This document shows, one piece after another, positions 20,730 through 22,924 of a stretch of DNA of 22,924 nt. Position 1 is the first letter of the stretch. The number at the start of each line of letters is the position of its first letter. Location: positions 1 to 22,924 of the IMG/VR virus record IMGVR_UViG_3300042568_000414; one strand, given 5' to 3'. The notes beneath the pieces were generated by a model, which worked only from the letters and a program-made list of their open reading frames with translations, did not search any database and was not told where the DNA came from. Position numbers and translations under genes: made by a program. This DNA is from a virus.

Positions 20730-21332
20730 ATGAACTTTCAACCTGGCGCAGGATACGGCTTCACGTCGAGCGGGTACGGCGTAAGCCTGGACTCGTCTAA
20801 TCCTTTCCCCGATGGCGACTCCAATGAGTTCAGACATCCGTTTAAAATAATCAACGTGGGCCTTCGGACTTCGGGTGGCGCCACGACCGTCACCTATCAG
20901 GTCCAGTCAGGCACCATCAATAACCTCGTCCCTCTGATTGACGACTACGTCAGTGGCACCGAGGTCAAGTTAGACCGCGTCACGGCTGGGGTGGCAAACC
21001 CTCCGACCGGGGAACTGGCTTCGTCGAATTACGACGCCACGACTAAGACCTCTTACATCACGCTGCGGGCAGGTGCTGAAATTGCTAGCCCTTACGCTTA
21101 CCCTGACCCTCTGGTGACGAGCAATCAGTACCCGGTCATCATCGGCGGCAACATTGCCCCGACGACTCCCGACGACAACGTCTGGGGCTACCTGGTCATC
21201 GGCACGATCACCGTGGACAGCATCACGACCCCGACGACTTTCACGGTGAACCAGAACGTCAGCGGGTCGCTCTGGGCGGACCGCATCAAGATTAACGGGA
21301 TGACGGCCCGATACTACTACGCCCGCATCTGA
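20730..21332 (+). CDS. Unrecognised tail protein, beta-rich
   Basis: This 200-residue protein starts at ATG 20730, 2 bp after the previous stop; a TTG two codons earlier overlaps that stop and is less likely. It is rich in Gly, Ser, Thr, Asn and Tyr, opens with FQPGAGYGFTSSGYGVSLDSSN and continues with alternating strands (VTYQVQSGTINNLVPLI, TTKTSYITLRAGAEI, WGYLVIGTITVDSITTPTTFTVNQNVSG). This looks like an extracellular virion protein without enzyme motifs. The stop overlaps the next ATG (TGATG). It may act with its neighbours at the tail tip. Confidence 0.6.
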   Translation: MNFQPGAGYGFTSSGYGVSLDSSNPFPDGDSNEFRHPFKIINVGLRTSGGATTVTYQVQSGTINNLVPLIDDYVSGTEVKLDRVTAGVANPPTGELASSNYDATTKTSYITLRAGAEIASPYAYPDPLVTSNQYPVIIGGNIAPTTPDDNVWGYLVIGTITVDSITTPTTFTVNQNVSGSLWADRIKINGMTARYYYARI

Positions 21333-21811
21333 TGGGTTTCGTGATCGGAGACTCTGACGCATTCTCCACGTGGAGCAAATGCCGCACGCCTATCTTCAAA
21401 GGCTACTTGGGAGCGGTGGGCAATAGCGCTGGCGATCATAACTTCTCAGGCGCAAGCGATGCATTGATGACGCAGGCTAACACCTTCTTTCGATGCGCTT
21501 ATCATTTCTACCTTGAATCCTGGACTACCCCTGGCGGTACTACCGGAACGGGATGGTACGGGCCTTTTGCGTTCCCGACCAGCGTCTTCCCTGTTTCATC
21601 GCAATTCTATGTCGGAGCATACGAACCTAATCCCAATGAGGTATACGCCCCGAACCTCTTGGACGACGTAGAGGTTCAAGCCTACTGGGTCGGCAGGAAC
21701 GTACAGATTGATGCCTCCACATACGCGATGGATTACGTCGCCCTTAATGGGGTGATGGGGTCTTTCCAGACCATCTCGCCTTCCAGTAGCGTCATTTCCT
21801 TCGACCTATAA
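21332..21811 (+). CDS. Unrecognised tail protein
   Basis: This 159-residue protein begins in a TGATG overlap with its predecessor. It is rich in aromatic residues and Ser/Gly: TFFRCAYHFYLESWTTPGGT, GWYGPFAFPTSVFPVSSQFYVGAYEPNPN, VQAYWVGRNVQID. It appears beta-rich with no signal peptide or catalytic motif. G+C seems lower here than in the head genes and codon choice less biased, as is common in host-recognition genes. Function is unknown; tail-tip or receptor-binding roles are inferred from position. Confidence 0.6.
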   Translation: MGFVIGDSDAFSTWSKCRTPIFKGYLGAVGNSAGDHNFSGASDALMTQANTFFRCAYHFYLESWTTPGGTTGTGWYGPFAFPTSVFPVSSQFYVGAYEPNPNEVYAPNLLDDVEVQAYWVGRNVQIDASTYAMDYVALNGVMGSFQTISPSSSVISFDL

Positions 21812-21827
21812 CCAAAGCCTTTGACGG

Positions 21828-21844
21828 GATGCCCGCCCCCGCAG
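21828..21844 (+). promoter_or_regulatory. Start-associated motif, copy 6
   Basis: This copy differs from the 17-bp consensus only at position 2 (A for T). It lies in a 45-bp gap and ends 12 bp before the ATG at 21857. Its extension ATTTAGAACGCC resembles those of copies 1 and 2. Confidence 0.6.
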
Positions 21845-21856
21845 ATTTAGAACGCC

Positions 21857-22174
21857 ATGGCCAACACCACCATCTTCTCTAGGGGCGACAGTTTCTCCTG
21901 CACCTGGACTTGGATTCCCGGCGCCGGCGAGCCTGCCACCCTTACCGGGACTACAATCACCTCGACCCTCCGCGATCACTGCGGCCGCGAGTACGACATG
22001 ACCGTGGCCCTCGCCGTTGACGGCTTGTCCTTCTCGACCACCTACGTCGGCGATACCTCTAACTGGTCCATTGGCCTAGGCAGCTGGGACATCCGCTTCC
22101 AATTCGCCGGCTCCCCTGTGACCCATTCCAATATCTTCCGCGTCAAGGTGGAGGAGACCATCACTCAAGCATAA
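21857..22174 (+). CDS. Small Ig-like tail protein
   Basis: This 105-residue protein consists of alternating strands: TIFSRGDSFSCTWTWIPG, TLTGTTITSTLRDHCG, YDMTVALAVDGLSFSTTYVG, SIGLGSWDIRFQFAG and IFRVKVEETITQA. The layout (GD-x-F at the start, strand pairs, W-x-I-R-F near the end) resembles small Ig-like domains at the N terminus of phage baseplate or fibre proteins. It sits directly before the tail fibre gene, so a fibre-attachment or connector role is likely. Codon use returns to the strong C-ending bias of the head genes. The gene begins after the sixth boundary motif. Confidence 0.6.
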   Translation: MANTTIFSRGDSFSCTWTWIPGAGEPATLTGTTITSTLRDHCGREYDMTVALAVDGLSFSTTYVGDTSNWSIGLGSWDIRFQFAGSPVTHSNIFRVKVEETITQA

Positions 22175-22175
22175 C

Positions 22176-22924
22176 ATGGCGACCATCAACGGAACATTCA
22201 ACAGCCTGATCGGCGGGACTATCTCCGGGACCGTCGGGACGCCCGGGCCCGCTGGAGCTCAGGGCATCCCCGGCCCTGGCGTTCCTGTCGGCGGCAGCGC
22301 TGGCCAGTTCTTGACCAAGACGACCACTGGTGTCGATTACGCAACCAACTGGTCAACCCTATCCCTCGCCGGTTACGCGACCGAGTCTTGGGTGACCGCT
22401 GGTTTTTATCCCATAAGCGGAAACCCCTCGGGCTTTCTGACGGCCTCGGCGCTTACGCCCTACCTGACCAAAGCCGACAACCTCGGCTCCCTGACCAACT
22501 TCAGCTTGGCCCGGGATAACCTTGGCCTAGGCTCCCTCACCACCCCGACCTTCGCCGGACTCACGCTGCAAGGCTCAGGCGCCAACGTCGGCCAGTATAC
22601 GCCGACCTCCCTAAGCCTGACGCACGCGACATCCGGCTCCTTCGTGATCTCGCCTTCCTCGGGCATCACCTTCCCCGATACGTCCATTCAGACGACCGCC
22701 TTCGTCGCCGGCTCCGGCTTGCCCACTGGCGGCACGGTCGGCCAAGTCCTGACGAAGAACTCGGGCACGAACTTCGACGCGTCCTTTGCGACCCTTATCC
22801 CGGGCGACCGCTACCTGACGACCTCGACGACGAGCAACACCCTTAGCAATACGAATAAGACCTTCACGATTGGCACCGGCCTCTCTTACACGCCGACCCA
22901 AAGCATCACGATCTCTTACGACGC
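22176..22924 (+). CDS. Tail fibre protein with collagen-like segment (partial, runs off the window)
   Basis: The frame opens with ATG 1 bp after the previous stop (TAACATGG) and has no stop to the window end, giving 249 complete codons. After a short start, residues 21-35 form Gly-X-Y repeats (GTPGPAGAQGIPGPG), a collagen-like trimeric stalk. The phrases GGSAGQFLTK (39-48) and GGTVGQVLTK (185-194) are a diverged internal repeat, typical of phage tail-fibre shafts. Between them, LARDNLGLGSLTTPTFAGLTLQG is another common fibre motif. It should bind the host surface through a C-terminal domain outside this window. Confidence 0.85.
   Translation, partial: MATINGTFNSLIGGTISGTVGTPGPAGAQGIPGPGVPVGGSAGQFLTKTTTGVDYATNWSTLSLAGYATESWVTAGFYPISGNPSGFLTASALTPYLTKADNLGSLTNFSLARDNLGLGSLTTPTFAGLTLQGSGANVGQYTPTSLSLTHATSGSFVISPSSGITFPDTSIQTTAFVAGSGLPTGGTVGQVLTKNSGTNFDASFATLIPGDRYLTTSTTSNTLSNTNKTFTIGTGLSYTPTQSITISYD

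Overview
The window is a contiguous piece of a double-stranded DNA tailed-phage genome (or an integrated copy of one). Every credible gene lies on the + strand, packed with 1-20 bp gaps or 1-4 bp stop/start overlaps. Base composition is high in G+C throughout (roughly 60 percent by eye). No host-type gene, rRNA, tRNA, CRISPR array or insertion sequence is visible. No recognisable integrase, excisionase or repressor is present, so the lifestyle is undecided. The head and tail gene order follows phage lambda, so the virion is most likely siphovirus-like. The tape measure is only 406 residues, which suggests a short tail of about 60 nm. The host cannot be named: most starts lack a good Shine-Dalgarno site and several genes follow pyrimidine-rich leaders, as expected for a lineage that relies little on Shine-Dalgarno pairing, but this is weak evidence.

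Left half (1-9180), early, DNA-metabolism and control genes: a Sec-exported lytic transglycosylase (lysis), a RuvC-like resolvase, an ERF-family annealing protein, small helical proteins, a RecE/PD-(D/E)XK exonuclease, a probable ssDNA-binding protein with an SSB-like acidic tip, a tiny basic protein, a dNMP kinase, an integrase-arm/AP2-like small protein, a metallophosphoesterase, a small winged-helix-like protein and a replicative helicase (DnaB-type N-terminal domain plus RecA-like core). Resolvase, annealase, exonuclease and SSB-like protein form a coherent homologous-recombination set that would work with the helicase in replication. After the helicase comes a 209-bp non-coding stretch with 12-bp tandem repeats and a near-perfect 35-bp palindrome, the best candidate in the window for an origin or operator. 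Two putative DNA-binding proteins follow.

Right half (9166-22924), packaging, head and tail genes: small terminase, a basic microprotein, large terminase, gpW-like joiner, portal, S49 protease, scaffold, major capsid protein and a strong intrinsic terminator. Then come a head-completion protein, gpZ-, gpU- and gpV-like tail proteins, a tail assembly protein, the tape measure, three unrecognised tail or virion proteins, an Ig-like small protein and a collagen-containing tail fibre cut by the window edge.

The most unusual signal is not a gene. A 17-bp sequence, GTTGCCCNNNYCCGCAG, recurs six times in the structural half, each time 4-21 bp upstream of a start codon and each copy with at most one deviation. 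One copy directly follows the intrinsic terminator. The early half has different recurring junction sequences (ACCAAATGA stop/start overlaps and CCTTTCCC leaders). These may be phage-specific promoters, translation-start signals or conserved recombination boundaries.
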